From: Alcaligenaceae bacterium
GTDB taxonomy: Bacteria > Pseudomonadota > Gammaproteobacteria > Burkholderiales > Burkholderiaceae_B
Assembly: GCA_030452305.1 (NCBI GenBank)
Contig: JAKDMO010000002.1
Location: forward strand, 1-44,079
Direction of reading: 5' to 3'
DNA length: 44,079 nt
Positions 26,129 to 36,881 of this stretch are shown piece by piece. The notes below the pieces were generated by a model. That model saw nothing but the letters and a program-made list of their open reading frames with translations, made no database searches and had not been told where the DNA came from. Position 1 is the stretch's first letter. Each line of letters opens with the position of its first letter. The translations under genes and the position numbers were made by a program.

Positions 26129-29100
26129 GTGTCTTATCCTGCTTTACCTTATCCGATCGAATCTTATTCTCGCGGGGCGGATTTCGTCCGCCTGCTGACG
26201 CAGCGTATTGTGGTGCTGGATGGGGCGATGGGCACCATGATCCAGCAGCACAAACTGAGCGAAGCGGATTTCCGGGGCGCGCGCTTTGCCGATCATCCCA
26301 AAGACCTGCGTGGCAACAACGAATTGCTCTCGCTGGTGCGCCCGGACATCATCCGCGACATCCATCGTGGCTACCTGGATGCGGGCGCCGATGTGATCGA
26401 GGCCAATACCTTTGGCGCGACACGCATCGCCCAGGGCGACTACGATTTGCAGGACCTGGCCTACGAGATGAATGTGGCCTCGGCGCGGCTGGCGCGCGAG
26501 GCCTGTGACGCGGTTTCAACGCCCGATCGCCCGCGCTTTGTGGCCGGGGCGCTGGGGCCGCAGCCCAAGACCGCCTCGCTGTCGCCCGACGTCAATGATC
26601 CGGGTGCACGCAATGTGACCTTTGAGGAACTGCGTGTGGCCTATACCGAGCAGCTCAATGGCCTGCTCGATGGTGGCATCGATATCGTGCTGATCGAGAC
26701 CATCTTTGACACCCTGAATGCCAAAGCCGCGATTTTTGCGGTGGAATCGGTCTTTGAGGAACGTGGCGTGCGCCTGCCGGTGATGGTATCGGGTACTGTG
26801 ACCGATGCGTCGGGGCGGATCCTGTCGGGTCAGACCGTCGAGGCCTTCTGGAATTCAGTGCGCCATGCCCGCCCGGTAACGATCGGGCTGAACTGCGCCC
26901 TGGGTGCCGCGCTGATGCGCCCTTATGTCGCGGAATTATCCAAGATCTGCGACACCTATATCAGCGTCTATCCGAATGCGGGCCTGCCCAACCCCATGGC
27001 CGAGACGGGATTTGACGAGACTCCATCGGACACATCGAGCATGCTTGAGGAGTTCGCACGTTCGGGGTTGATCAATGTGGTTGGCGGCTGCTGCGGCACC
27101 ACGCCCGATCACATCCGCGCCATCGTCCAGAAGGTCGCCGACCTGCCGATGCGCACGCCCCCGGTTATCCCGGTTAAAACCCGGCTGTCGGGGCTCGAGC
27201 CTCTGAATTTTGATCGCGAGACCCTGTTCATCAATGTGGGCGAGCGCACCAACGTCACGGGCAGCAAGAAGTTCCTGCGCCTGATCCGCGAGGAAAAGTT
27301 CGACGAAGCCCTGTCGGTCGCCCGCCAACAGGTCGAGAGCGGCGCCCAGATTATCGACGTGAACATGGACGAGGGCATGCTCGATGCGCTGGCCATCATG
27401 CCGCGCTTTTTGAACATGCTGGCCTCCGAGCCCGACATTTCGCGCGTGCCGGTGATGATCGACAGCTCGAAATGGCCTGTGATCGAGGCGGGGCTGCGCT
27501 GCGTGCAGGGTAAATGCGTGGTGAACTCGATCTCGATGAAGGAAGGCGAGGGGCCGTTCATCGAGCAGGCAAAGCTTTGCCGCAAGTACGGCGCAGCCGT
27601 GGTCGTCATGGCCTTCGATACCGAGGGCCAGGCCGATACGCTAGAGCGGCGCAAGACGATCTGTGCACGCGCCTACGACATCCTGGTGAATCAGGTCGGC
27701 TTTCCGCCCGAGGACATCATCTTTGACCCGAACGTGTTTGCGATCGCCACCGGCATCGACGACCACAATCACTATGCCGTCGATTTCATCGAGGCGACGG
27801 GCTGGATCACCGAAAATCTGCCCCATGCCCGCGTGTCGGGCGGAATTTCGAACGTCAGTTTCTCGTTTCGCGGCAACGAAGCCATGCGCGAGGCGATCCA
27901 CGCCGTATTTCTGTATTACGCGGTGCAAAAGGGCCTGACGATGGGCATCGTCAATGCCGGCCAGCTGGGGGTGTATTCCGATCTGGACCCCAAGGTGCGC
28001 GACATGGTCGAGGATGTGGTGCTGGACCGCCCCGAACCCCTGGGGCGTACGGATCCAAAAGACGAGAACACTTCGACCGAGCGTCTGGTCGAACTGGCTG
28101 AATCGATCAAGGGTTCTGGGGCGAAAAAGGAAGAAGACCTGACCTGGCGCGAGGGCACGGTGCGTGAACGCCTGACCCATTCGCTGGTGCACGGCATCAC
28201 CACATTTATCGTTGAGGATACCGAGGAAGTCCGCCAGGAAATCGCCACCGCCGGCGGGCGCCCCATCGAGGTCATCGAGGGGCCGCTGATGGACGGCATG
28301 AATGTCGTGGGCGATTTATTCGGTTCGGGCAAGATGTTCCTGCCGCAGGTCGTGAAGTCCGCGCGGGTCATGAAGCAGGCGGTCGGTCACCTGCTGCCCT
28401 TCATCGAAGAGGAAAAGCGCCTGATCGCCGATGCGGGTGGGGATGTACGCTCCAAGGGCCGGATCGTGATTGCGACCGTCAAGGGCGACGTGCACGACAT
28501 CGGCAAAAACATCGTGACGGTGGTGCTGCAGTGCAATAATTTTGAGGTCTTCAATATGGGGGTGATGGTGCCCTGCTCGAAGATCCTGGAAAAGGCCAAG
28601 GAAGTCAACGCCGACATGGTGGGGCTTTCGGGGCTGATCACACCCAGCCTTGAGGAAATGGCCTATGTCGCCTCAGAGATGCAGCGCGACGACTATTTCC
28701 TGAGCCGCCAATTGCCGTTACTGGTGGGCGGGGCCACGACCAGCCGGGTGCATACTGCCGTGAAGATCGCGCCCAATTATGAGGGTCCGGTGATCTACGT
28801 GCCCGACGCCAGCCGCTCGGTGGGCGTCGCCACCAGCCTGATGTCGGACCAGGCCGCCACCTATCTGAAAGGGGTGGCTGAGGAGTACGAACTGGTGCGC
28901 ACGCGCCATGCGAACCGCAAATCCACACCCATCATCCCGCTGGAGCAGGCCCGCGCCGAGCGGCCGGCCATAGACTGGAGCCAGTACACGCCGCCACGCC
29001 CGAAATTCATTGGCCGGCGCACGTTCAAGCACTATGACCTGAGCGAGATTCTGAAGTTTCTGGACTGGACCCCGTTTTTCCAGACCTGGAGCCTGTTCGG

Positions 29101-29902
29101 TCAGTATCCCGCCATCCTGGATGACAAAGTGGTGGGCGAACAAGCCCGCGAGCTGTTCAAGGAAGGCCAGGAAATGATGAAGCGCGTGATCGACGGGCGC
29201 TGGCTGACGGCCAATGGCGTGGTCGCCTTTTATCCTGCCAACACAGTCAATGGCGACGACATCGAGATCTATCGCGACGAGACGCGCAGCGAGGTGTTGC
29301 TGACCTGGCGCAATGTGCGCCAGCAGACGGCCAAACGCGAAGGCGTGGACAACAAGTGTCTGGCCGACTATATTGCGCCAAAATCCAGCGGCGTCATGGA
29401 CTATATCGGGATGTTTGCGGTCACAGGTGGCATCGGTATCGAAAAGCATGAGGCCATGTTCCAGGAAGCCGGCGACGATTACTCGGTCATTATGTTGAAA
29501 GCTGTGGCTGATCGCCTGGCCGAGGGCTTTGCCGAAACCTTGCATGCCCGCGTGCGACGGGACCTTTGGGGATACGTGCCCGATGAGGCCTTGAGCAATG
29601 AGGAGATCATCGCCGAGAAATACCAGGGCATCCGGCCCGCACCGGGCTATCCTGCCTGCCCGGAGCACGTGGTCAAGCGCGAAATGTTCCGGATTCTGGA
29701 ATGCGACGATATCCAGATGCAGTTGACCGAGGGTTATGCCATGTACCCGGCCTCCAGCGTCTGCGGCTTCTACCTCAGTCACCCGAAGTCCCAGTATTTC
29801 AATGTGGGCAATATCGGTCCCGATCAGGTGGCGGACTATGTGCAGCGCAGCGGGCGCGACGAGGAAGACGTGCGTCGCACACTGGCGAGCACCCTGCGTT
29901 AG
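26129..29902 (+). CDS. metH: Cobalamin-dependent methionine synthase
   Basis: Transfers a methyl group from methyltetrahydrofolate to homocysteine through methylcobalamin. It has 1257 residues from a GTG start at 26129 (VSYPALPYP); no in-frame ATG is suitably placed. Domains in order: homocysteine-binding (about 20-340) with zinc cysteines in IGLNCALGA and [11 protein letters not shown]; pterin-binding (365-640) with [13 protein letters not shown]; cobalamin cap and Rossmann domains with the axial histidine in [13 protein letters not shown] (about 784-796); and the SAM-activation domain with [12 protein letters not shown]. It is full-length and diverges from the riboswitch-led B12 uptake operon. 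Confidence 0.97.
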   Translation: MSYPALPYPIESYSRGADFVRLLTQRIVVLDGAMGTMIQQHKLSEADFRGARFADHPKDLRGNNELLSLVRPDIIRDIHRGYLDAGADVIEANTFGATRIAQGDYDLQDLAYEMNVASARLAREACDAVSTPDRPRFVAGALGPQPKTASLSPDVNDPGARNVTFEELRVAYTEQLNGLLDGGIDIVLIETIFDTLNAKAAIFAVESVFEERGVRLPVMVSGTVTDASGRILSGQTVEAFWNSVRHARPVTIGLNCALGAALMRPYVAELSKICDTYISVYPNAGLPNPMAETGFDETPSDTSSMLEEFARSGLINVVGGCCGTTPDHIRAIVQKVADLPMRTPPVIPVKTRLSGLEPLNFDRETLFINVGERTNVTGSKKFLRLIREEKFDEALSVARQQVESGAQIIDVNMDEGMLDALAIMPRFLNMLASEPDISRVPVMIDSSKWPVIEAGLRCVQGKCVVNSISMKEGEGPFIEQAKLCRKYGAAVVVMAFDTEGQADTLERRKTICARAYDILVNQVGFPPEDIIFDPNVFAIATGIDDHNHYAVDFIEATGWITENLPHARVSGGISNVSFSFRGNEAMREAIHAVFLYYAVQKGLTMGIVNAGQLGVYSDLDPKVRDMVEDVVLDRPEPLGRTDPKDENTSTERLVELAESIKGSGAKKEEDLTWREGTVRERLTHSLVHGITTFIVEDTEEVRQEIATAGGRPIEVIEGPLMDGMNVVGDLFGSGKMFLPQVVKSARVMKQAVGHLLPFIEEEKRLIADAGGDVRSKGRIVIATVKGDVHDIGKNIVTVVLQCNNFEVFNMGVMVPCSKILEKAKEVNADMVGLSGLITPSLEEMAYVASEMQRDDYFLSRQLPLLVGGATTSRVHTAVKIAPNYEGPVIYVPDASRSVGVATSLMSDQAATYLKGVAEEYELVRTRHANRKSTPIIPLEQARAERPAIDWSQYTPPRPKFIGRRTFKHYDLSEILKFLDWTPFFQTWSLFGQYPAILDDKVVGEQARELFKEGQEMMKRVIDGRWLTANGVVAFYPANTVNGDDIEIYRDETRSEVLLTWRNVRQQTAKREGVDNKCLADYIAPKSSGVMDYIGMFAVTGGIGIEKHEAMFQEAGDDYSVIMLKAVADRLAEGFAETLHARVRRDLWGYVPDEALSNEEIIAEKYQGIRPAPGYPACPEHVVKREMFRILECDDIQMQLTEGYAMYPASSVCGFYLSHPKSQYFNVGNIGPDQVADYVQRSGRDEEDVRRTLASTLR

Positions 29903-29909
29903 AACGGCC

Positions 29910-30737
29910 ATGACTGAAGCAGGCGCCAGGGATCCCGCCGCACGCCGCAAGGCACTGGGTGAATTCCTGCGCAGCGCCCGTGCGCGCGTCAAGCCGTCCG
30001 ATCATGGCCTGCCCAGCGGCATCCGGCGGCGCACCCCCGGCCTGCGCCGAGAGGAAGTGGCCCAGCTCTGTGGCATCAGCGTGACTTGGTACACCTGGAT
30101 CGAGCAGGGTAGGAAAGTTTCGGTTTCGACCGGCGTCTGGGAGCGTCTGGCTGATGTGCTGGGCCTGGCGCGCGCCGAGCGCCATTATCTGTTCGATCTG
30201 GCCGAATGCGCCGACCCGCAGGCGGGTCGTTACGACGCGGTTCCCTTGCCCGAAGGGCTGGCCGGCTGCGTGCGCAGCATACGCTGCCCCGCCTATATCC
30301 TGGATCGTTGCTGGAACGTCCTGGCGCGCAACGACGCCCTGCTGCATGTGTTCGACGGCTGGCCGGATCGGGCCGAACGGCCAAACCTGCTGAAATACAT
30401 TTTTCTGGATCCGGCGGCACGCACACTGGTCGTTGACTGGGAGCGCCGCGCCAGCCGCGTGGTGGCCGAGTTTCGTGCGGATGTCGGCGCCCATGCCGAT
30501 GAAGGCGACGTCCAGGCCCTGCTGGGTGATCTCTCCGAAGCCAGCCCGTTATTTGCCCATTGGTGGACGCGCCAAGCAGTCGTCGATCGCGAAGGGGGCC
30601 TGCGCGAATTCCAGCACCCGACCGACGGCGTGCTGAAATTCAGCCAATTCACCTTCCGTCTGGCCACGCGCCAAGACTGCAAGCTCGTCATGCTGCTCGA
30701 CGAAAACGCGGAACCGCCGGTCGAGCCCTCAGCCTGA
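29910..30737 (+). CDS. XRE-family regulator with MmyB-like ligand domain
   Basis: A 275-residue transcriptional regulator starting seven bases after metH. The N-terminal helix-turn-helix (about 12-80) has RRTPGLRREEVAQLCGISVTWYTWIEQGR, the signature of the MmyB/XRE group. The C-terminal PAS-like ligand domain (about 110-265) has YILDRCWNVLARNDALLHVF and FQHPTDGVLKFSQFTF. Such regulators often control a neighbouring dehydrogenase and may bind fatty-acid-like ligands. The target here is unknown. The close spacing with metH suggests cotranscription. Confidence 0.9.
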   Translation: MTEAGARDPAARRKALGEFLRSARARVKPSDHGLPSGIRRRTPGLRREEVAQLCGISVTWYTWIEQGRKVSVSTGVWERLADVLGLARAERHYLFDLAECADPQAGRYDAVPLPEGLAGCVRSIRCPAYILDRCWNVLARNDALLHVFDGWPDRAERPNLLKYIFLDPAARTLVVDWERRASRVVAEFRADVGAHADEGDVQALLGDLSEASPLFAHWWTRQAVVDREGGLREFQHPTDGVLKFSQFTFRLATRQDCKLVMLLDENAEPPVEPSA

Positions 30738-30761
30738 GTTCGGGTGCCTTGCATTCAGCGG

Positions 30762-30796
30762 CCGGCCCGCCCAATGGCTCCGGGCAGGTGGGCCGG
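30762..30796 (+). terminator. 10-bp hairpin after the XRE regulator
   Basis: CCGGCCCGCC (30762-30771) pairs with GGTGGGCCGG (30787-30796) with one G-T wobble and a 15-base loop. It starts 25 bases after the regulator stop. No T run follows. The rest of the 213-bp gap up to the PfpI gene holds no coding frame I would support. Confidence 0.4.
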
Positions 30797-30950
30797 AATT
30801 ACATCATGCGTCGTGCGACTGGATCGGTGTATGCTGTCTTTGACAAGCCAGTTGAGGTGTCGAATTTCACCTCGTTCCTGCGAGTGACGGTGCTCGGGGA
30901 TGGCTCGGCATCCATTGGGCTGTAGCCACAATCATTTTCAGGAGACAACG

Positions 30951-31529
30951 ATGGCCAAGAAATTGTTGATGTTGGTCGGCGATTACGCCGAGGACTATGA
31001 AACCATGGTGCCCTTCCAGACCCTTCAGGCGGTTGGGCATACCGTGCATGCCGTATGCCCGGGAAAGCAATCGGGCGACACGATCGCCACTGCCATCCAC
31101 GACTTCGAGGGCGCACAGACTTATAGCGAAAAACGTGGCCACAACTTCACCCTGAACTTCGATTTCGATCAGGTTGATGCGAATGCCTATGACGGCTTGG
31201 TGATTGCGGGCGGGCGTGCCCCGGAATATCTACGCTTGAACGATAAGGTTCTGGATATCATTCGACACTTTGACGGGGCAAAAAAGCCGATCGCCTCGGT
31301 GTGCCATGGTGCGCAGTTGCTCGCAGCCGCCGGCATCCTGAAGGGGCGCACCTGCTCGGCGTATCCGGCCTGCGCGCCCGAGGTGCGTCTGGCCGGCGGC
31401 ACCTATGCCGATATTGCGATCGACCAGGCCCACACGGATGGCAACCTGGTCACTGCGCCGGCCTGGCCTGCACACCCGGCCTGGCTGGCTCAGTTCCTGG
31501 CTGTGCTGGGCACCCGGATCACGCACTGA
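30951..31529 (+). CDS. DJ-1/PfpI-family protein
   Basis: A 192-residue protein of the DJ-1/PfpI superfamily with an AGGAG Shine-Dalgarno. The nucleophile elbow is SVCHGAQLL with C118, and an acidic partner lies in GDYAEDYE near the N-terminus. [17 protein letters not shown]-like sequence (here [16 protein letters not shown]) is typical of the PfpI and YhbO group. Members act as proteases, glyoxalases or deglycases, and the activity cannot be assigned. It converges on the fuconate dehydratase gene with 40 bp between. Confidence 0.9.
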   Translation: MAKKLLMLVGDYAEDYETMVPFQTLQAVGHTVHAVCPGKQSGDTIATAIHDFEGAQTYSEKRGHNFTLNFDFDQVDANAYDGLVIAGGRAPEYLRLNDKVLDIIRHFDGAKKPIASVCHGAQLLAAAGILKGRTCSAYPACAPEVRLAGGTYADIAIDQAHTDGNLVTAPAWPAHPAWLAQFLAVLGTRITH

Positions 31530-31569
31530 GCCACCGCGCGAAATCCGGATAGTCCGGCGCCCACGAGGA

Positions 31570-32850
31570 TCAGCCTCGGAACTGATAGCGTTCCAGCGAT
31601 TCGCGTTTCATTTCGATCGAGTAGCCTGGCTGCGTGGGGGGCATGTACGCAGCATTTCGGATCTGGCACGGATCGACAAAGTGTTCGTGCAAGTGGTCGA
31701 CGTATTCAACCACCCGACCTTCTTTGGTGCCGGCAATGCACACGTAGTCGATCATCGACAGATGCTGGACGTACTCGCACAGGCCGACCCCGCCGGCATG
31801 CGGGCACACCTTCAGGCCATACTTGGCCGCCATCAGCATGACTGTCAGCACCTCGTTGACCCCCCCCAGGCGGCAGGCGTCGATCTGGACGATGTCTACT
31901 GCGGATTCCATGATCAGCTGCTTGAACATGATGCGGTTCTGGCACATTTCACCGGTAGCGACCTCCATGCGGCCCAACATCGCTTGCCGGATGTGGCGGT
32001 GGCCGGCGATATCGTCGGGGCTGGTGGGCTCTTCGATGAACCATGGCCGGGAAAAAGCCAGTTCTTCGAGCCATGGCACCGCCTGCTTGACCTCCCAGAC
32101 CTGATTCGCGTCGATCATCAGGTGGCGGTCCGGGCCGAGTGCTTCGCGTGCGATGCGTACCCGACGGATGTCGTCCTGCAAGTCGCGTCCGACCTTGAGC
32201 TTGATATGGGAAAAGCCGTCGGCCACCGCCTGTTTGGCCAATGTGCGCAGCTTGTCGTCGCTGTAGCCCAGCCAGCCTGCCGATGTGGTGTAGCAGGGGT
32301 AGCCGTGCTTTTCCAGATCCTCGATCCGCTGCCCCTTGTCGGGGGCTCGTTCCCGCAGCAGTTGCAAGGCTTCCTCGGGGGTGATGCAGTCGGTGATGTA
32401 GCGAAAGTCGATCAGTGCGACGATCTGTTCCGGGCTCATGTCTGCCACGAGACGCCACACTGGTTTGCCCTCGGCTTTGGCCCAGAGATCCCAGACCGCA
32501 TTGACCAGTGCCGCAGTAGCCAGGTGAATAGCGCCTTTGTCCGGCCCAATCCAGCGTAGTTGGCTGTCGGATGTGATGTGATGCCAGAACCTGCCCATGT
32601 CTTCGGTGATCCAGTCGAGATCCAGGCCGATCAGCAGGTGCTTCATGGCGTGGATGGCGGTACAGCAAATTTCAGTACCGCGCCCGATCGTGAAGGTCAG
32701 CCCGTGACCTTCCAGCGCCGGAGTATCCGTATGCAGGATGGCATAGGCCGCCGAGTAATCGGGGTCCGGATTCATGGCATCCGAACCATCCAGCATTTTG
32801 GATGTGGGAAAGCGCACATCTATGACTTCGATGGATTGGATAATAGTCAT
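31570..32850 (-). CDS. L-fuconate dehydratase (enolase superfamily)
   Basis: A 426-residue mandelate racemase/enolase-superfamily dehydratase. The N-terminal cap shows DVRFPTSKMLDGSDAMNPDP and QLRWIGPDKGAIH, almost identical to the Xanthomonas FucD I recall. The barrel carries the KxK acid/base motif HIKLKVG, metal ligands in MIDANQVW, FIEEPTSPDD and ATGEMCQNR, and the catalytic histidine in CPHAGGVGLCE. FucD enzymes dehydrate L-fuconate and also accept L-galactonate, D-arabinonate and D-altronate. It lies two bases after the FAH-fold hydrolase. One difference is GEM where I recall GEH in the third metal motif. Confidence 0.92.
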   Translation of the reverse strand: MTIIQSIEVIDVRFPTSKMLDGSDAMNPDPDYSAAYAILHTDTPALEGHGLTFTIGRGTEICCTAIHAMKHLLIGLDLDWITEDMGRFWHHITSDSQLRWIGPDKGAIHLATAALVNAVWDLWAKAEGKPVWRLVADMSPEQIVALIDFRYITDCITPEEALQLLRERAPDKGQRIEDLEKHGYPCYTTSAGWLGYSDDKLRTLAKQAVADGFSHIKLKVGRDLQDDIRRVRIAREALGPDRHLMIDANQVWEVKQAVPWLEELAFSRPWFIEEPTSPDDIAGHRHIRQAMLGRMEVATGEMCQNRIMFKQLIMESAVDIVQIDACRLGGVNEVLTVMLMAAKYGLKVCPHAGGVGLCEYVQHLSMIDYVCIAGTKEGRVVEYVDHLHEHFVDPCQIRNAAYMPPTQPGYSIEMKRESLERYQFRG

Positions 32851-32852
32851 GG

Positions 32853-33695
32853 TCAGGCTTGTATGGTTTTCTGGGTCTGTTCGCCCAGGCCCTCGATACC
32901 CAGGCGCATGGTCTGCCCTGCCCGCAGGTAGACGGGCGGTTTTTGGCCCAGGCCCACGCCCGGCGGGGTGCCGGTCGAAATGACGTCGCCAGGCTGCAGG
33001 CTCATGAAACGGCTGAGATAGCTGATGATTTGTGGCACGGAAAAAATCATGGTCTCGGTAGATCCGTTCTGATAGCGCTTGTCATCGACTTCCAGCCATA
33101 GGGCGAGCTTGCCGGGGTTCGGTACCTCGTCGGGTGTCACCAGCCAGGGGCCGATCGGGCCGAAGGTGTCGCAGCCCTTGCCCTTGTCCCAGCTGCCGCC
33201 CCGCTCCAGTTGATACTCCCGTTCAGATACATCATTGATCACGCAGTATCCAGCCACATGATCTAGTGCCTGAGCCTCGTCAATGTAGCGGCCGCCCTGG
33301 CCGATCACGACCCCGAGTTCGACCTCCCAGTCGGTTTTGACGGAGCCCCGGGGGATTTCGACATCGTCGTTAGGGCCAATAACGGCGCTGGTCCATTTAT
33401 TGAATATTATGGGTTCCTTTGGGATTTCGGCACCCGTTTCCGCAGCGTGATCGGCATAGTTCAAACCGATGCAGATGAATTTTCCGATCCCGCCCACACA
33501 CGCGCCGATGCGCGGATCACCCTCAACCAACGGCAGTGTGCCGGTGTCCAGCGCGCGCAGGGTAGACAGACCCTGCGGTGTCAGGACATCGCCGGCGATG
33601 TCGGCGATTTTTCCAGAGAGATCGCGGATGCGGCCTTCGGTATCCAATATTGCGGGCCGCTCCTGGCCCTTGGGTCCTACGCGTAGCAATTTCAT
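32853..33695 (-). CDS. FAH-family 2,4-diketo-3-deoxy-L-fuconate hydrolase (probable)
   Basis: A 280-residue fumarylacetoacetate-hydrolase-fold protein. Visible are the family core GKFICIGLNYADHAAETGAEIP, the metal-binding acids in KTDWEVELGVVIG, NDVSEREYQ and DVISTGTPPGVGLG. In the non-phosphorylated fucose/rhamnose pathways an enzyme of this family cleaves the 2,4-diketo-3-deoxy acid to pyruvate and lactate (or glycolate for other chains). The assignment rests on fold plus position between the dehydratase and the dehydrogenase. Automated annotation might call it ureidoglycolate lyase, which the context does not support. Confidence 0.82.
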   Translation of the reverse strand: MKLLRVGPKGQERPAILDTEGRIRDLSGKIADIAGDVLTPQGLSTLRALDTGTLPLVEGDPRIGACVGGIGKFICIGLNYADHAAETGAEIPKEPIIFNKWTSAVIGPNDDVEIPRGSVKTDWEVELGVVIGQGGRYIDEAQALDHVAGYCVINDVSEREYQLERGGSWDKGKGCDTFGPIGPWLVTPDEVPNPGKLALWLEVDDKRYQNGSTETMIFSVPQIISYLSRFMSLQPGDVISTGTPPGVGLGQKPPVYLRAGQTMRLGIEGLGEQTQKTIQA

Positions 33696-33736
33696 TTCTA
33701 TCCTTTGCGTTCAAAATGGCCGACGGCCGGTAACGG

Positions 33737-34525
<789 letters not shown>

Positions 34526-34565
34526 TCAGATTTGATGCCTTGCGCGGATAATGTCATGTATGAGT

Positions 34566-34596
34566 GGCGCCCGCGCCTTGTCGTGCTGCGGACGCC
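34566..34596 (-). terminator. 9-bp hairpin between transporter and catabolic genes
   Basis: On the minus strand GGCGTCCGC (34596-34588) pairs with GCGGGCGCC (34574-34566) with one G-U wobble and a 13-base loop. It begins 14 bases after the stop of the solute-binding protein gene. Such hairpins often protect or partly terminate the transcript so that the binding protein is made in excess. The remaining bases of the 100-bp gap show nothing else. Confidence 0.45.
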
Positions 34597-34610
34597 GGTT
34601 TCTCGATCAG

Positions 34611-35423
34611 TTACTTTCCTTCGGCCAGAACTTCTTGTGGCAAATCAGTGCCGTGGAATTTCTTGAAAATGGTGTTCAGTTTGCCATTGGCCAGGTTCTT
34701 GCGGACCAGCTCGTTGATTTTTTCCAATAGCTCCGGGTTGTTCTTGGCGACGCCCAGGCCCATCATGGCCGTGGCCATAACGACTTTGGTCTCCAGCGGA
34801 TTGTCACCGAGGTTTTTGTTCAGAGACGCGATGATCGACGGGGCGCCCGAGAATATGTGGGCTCGCCCACTGGTGACGGCCGTGATTGCGGTGGCATCAT
34901 TTTCGAAGCGCACGATATTCGTGCCGGCCGGCGCCAGGCGCGTCACGTTGGCGTCGTTGGTGGTGCCACGTGCCGTGACTACGGTCTTGCCTGCCAGATC
35001 TTCCATTGTCTTGATGTCCTCATCCTTGGGTGCGGCAATCACCGACTGGATGGCGGCATAGGGAATGGAGAAATCAACGACTTCCTGGCGCTTCGGGGTG
35101 ATCGACAGGCTGGAAATCACGACATCCGCCTTATTGGTCAGCAGGAACGGGATACGGTTGGCCTGCGTGGTGGGCACGATTTCGAGTTTGACACCCAGGT
35201 CTTTGGCGAAGAGCCGGGCCGTCTCGACGTCGGAACCCGTTTCGTGCAGATTGGCATCCTTCATGCCGTAGGGTGGGGCGTTCAGGTCGACGGCAACACG
35301 CAATGTTTTTGCCTGCTCGACCTGGGCGAGGGTATTTGCATATGCCGGTGCCTGTGCGGCGAAGATTGTTGCAGCTGTCATGGCCAAAATGGCCATGCCG
35401 CGGTTCAAACGCAAGTGTGTCAT
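34611..35423 (-). CDS. Family 3 solute-binding protein of ABC transporter
   Basis: A 270-residue periplasmic binding protein of the polar amino acid type. From the ATG at 35423 (AGGAG nine bases upstream) a signal peptide ends near AQAPAYANT. The core has LRVAVDLNAPPYG, VVISSLSITPKRQEVVDFS (R112 equals the carboxylate-binding Arg of HisJ) and RGTTND (153-158). The segment that in HisJ holds the ammonium-binding Asp aligns here with SGRAHIFSGAP, placing Ala194 at that site. So the ligand probably has a carboxylate but no alpha-amino group, consistent with a sugar acid. The alignment is from memory. Confidence 0.9.
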   Translation of the reverse strand: MTHLRLNRGMAILAMTAATIFAAQAPAYANTLAQVEQAKTLRVAVDLNAPPYGMKDANLHETGSDVETARLFAKDLGVKLEIVPTTQANRIPFLLTNKADVVISSLSITPKRQEVVDFSIPYAAIQSVIAAPKDEDIKTMEDLAGKTVVTARGTTNDANVTRLAPAGTNIVRFENDATAITAVTSGRAHIFSGAPSIIASLNKNLGDNPLETKVVMATAMMGLGVAKNNPELLEKINELVRKNLANGKLNTIFKKFHGTDLPQEVLAEGK

Positions 35424-35474
35424 GTCGTGTCTCCTGTCGAAATAGTGAGATTCGTGTCTCATTCGTCGGGTGGG

Positions 35475-36209
35475 TCAAAGTCCGTTGCTGACGAATTGCT
35501 CCAGCTCCGGGGTTTTCGGATTACGCAGGATGCCTGCGTCGCCCTGCTCGTGAATCCTGCCTTCGTGCATAAAGATGACGCGGTGTGCAAGTTTCATTGC
35601 GAAGCCCATTTCGTGGGTGACCAGCACCATGGTCATGCCGCCTGCGGCGAGTTTTTCGATGACGCGCAGGACCTCACCCGTCAACTGCGGGTCGAGGGCC
35701 GAGGTTATTTCGTCGAACAGCATGAGTTGGGGGTCCATGGCCAGAGAGCGCGCGATGGCCACGCGCTGTTGCTGTCCGCCGGACAACTGTTCGGGGTAGA
35801 AGCCGATTTTGTCGCTCAGGCCCACTTGTGCCAGGACATCAGCCGCGATGGTTTTTGCCTTCGGTGCTGCGAGTTTGCGCACCGACCGTGGCGCCAAAGT
35901 GATGTTCTGCTCGACAGTCAGGTGCGGAAACAGGTTGTAGCTCTGGAATACGATGCCCACATCCCGCCGCAACTGCTTGAGGGCCTGGCGCTCGATGTCT
36001 TTGCCGAAAGTCAGGCCACACACCGTGATCTCGCCCTCGTTGATGGTTTCCAGGTGGTCGATGCAGCGCAAGGCCGTGCTCTTGCCCGAGCCGCTTTGCC
36101 CGATTATGGCAACGATCTCGCCTTTTCGGACGTTTAGATCCACGCCCTTGAGGACATGGTTGTCACCGAACCACTTGTGTACATTATTCAGACGGACGAC
36201 TTCTGTCAT
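35475..36209 (-). CDS. ABC transporter ATP-binding protein, polar amino acid type
   Basis: A 244-residue ATPase of the GlnQ/HisP group: Walker A GQSGSGKSTALRC (about 37-49), Q-loop GIVFQSYNLFPHLT, signature LSGGQQQRVAIARSL, Walker B LMLFDEITSALDPQL and switch LVTHEMGFA. It sits between the permease genes and the binding protein in a four-gene transporter operon, 13 bp from the upstream permease. The specificity is set by the binding protein. Confidence 0.95.
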   Translation of the reverse strand: MTEVVRLNNVHKWFGDNHVLKGVDLNVRKGEIVAIIGQSGSGKSTALRCIDHLETINEGEITVCGLTFGKDIERQALKQLRRDVGIVFQSYNLFPHLTVEQNITLAPRSVRKLAAPKAKTIAADVLAQVGLSDKIGFYPEQLSGGQQQRVAIARSLAMDPQLMLFDEITSALDPQLTGEVLRVIEKLAAGGMTMVLVTHEMGFAMKLAHRVIFMHEGRIHEQGDAGILRNPKTPELEQFVSNGL

Positions 36210-36222
36210 GGGGTTCCTTGAT

Positions 36223-36870
36223 CTAGCCGCGTGCCAGCGCCAGCTTGCGTTCCAGCCTGAGGCTGAACCAGGATAGTGGGTAGCAGATGATGAAATAGAG
36301 CACCGCTGCGACGCCGAAATACAGGAAAGGCTTGAACGTGGAGTTGTTCAGGATCTTGGCGTTATAGGAAAGCTCTGCAAAACCAATCACCAGCGACGCG
36401 AATGAGGTGTTCTTGACGATCTGGACCATGAAACCCACGGTGGGCGGTGTAGCGATGCGCAGCGCCTGGGGCAGGATCACCTTGAACATGCGCTGCACGC
36501 GATTGAGGCCGAGGCATTCTGCGGCCTCCCACTGGTTTCTGGGCACAGATTCGATGCAACCGCGCCAGATTTCTCCGAGGAAGGCAGCCGCATGGATCGT
36601 AAGTGCCAGAACTGCAGCGAACAGTGCCGAGGTACCGGAAAACCCGAAGATTGAGGGCCCATAAAAGCAGATGCCCATGATCACCAGCAGGGGCGTGCCC
36701 TGGATGATGTTGATGTAACCGAAAGCACTGCCTCGCACGACGCGCTTGTCCGACACCCGCATCAATGCGACGGTCAGCCCCAGCATTGCCGAGAATACGA
36801 AGGTCAGCACTGATAACAGCAAGGTACCCCAGGCGCCTGCCAGCAGATAAAGGATTTGCTCGTGATTCAT
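36223..36870 (-). CDS. ABC transporter permease, HisM/GlnP family (second)
   Basis: A 215-residue inner-membrane permease from the ATG at 36870. It has about five hydrophobic helices and the EAA loop WEAAECLGLNRVQRMFKVILPQA that contacts the ATPase. IQGTPLLVIMGICFYG is the conserved motif of the HisM/GlnP group. The frame extends upstream into the other permease gene and this ATG is chosen because it follows that stop by 11 bp and gives a normal N-terminus (MNHEQILYLLAGAWGTLLLS). Confidence 0.93.
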   Translation of the reverse strand: MNHEQILYLLAGAWGTLLLSVLTFVFSAMLGLTVALMRVSDKRVVRGSAFGYINIIQGTPLLVIMGICFYGPSIFGFSGTSALFAAVLALTIHAAAFLGEIWRGCIESVPRNQWEAAECLGLNRVQRMFKVILPQALRIATPPTVGFMVQIVKNTSFASLVIGFAELSYNAKILNNSTFKPFLYFGVAAVLYFIICYPLSWFSLRLERKLALARG

Positions 36871-36881
36871 GGCCTTGTCTC

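Noticed and set aside
28718-29992. Long minus-strand open frame of 424 codons opposite the metH 3' half
   Set aside because: It is antisense to the SAM-activation part of metH, with composition typical of a shadow frame and no recognisable domain.
30560-30925. Plus-strand frame of 121 codons between the XRE regulator and the PfpI gene
   Set aside because: Its first half lies inside the regulator gene in another frame and the rest includes a hairpin; no Shine-Dalgarno or conserved sequence.
34857-36137. Long plus-strand open frame of 426 codons opposite the ABC transporter genes
   Set aside because: It runs antisense through two clear ABC transporter genes, has no family motif and reflects codon bias of the G+C-rich opposite strand.
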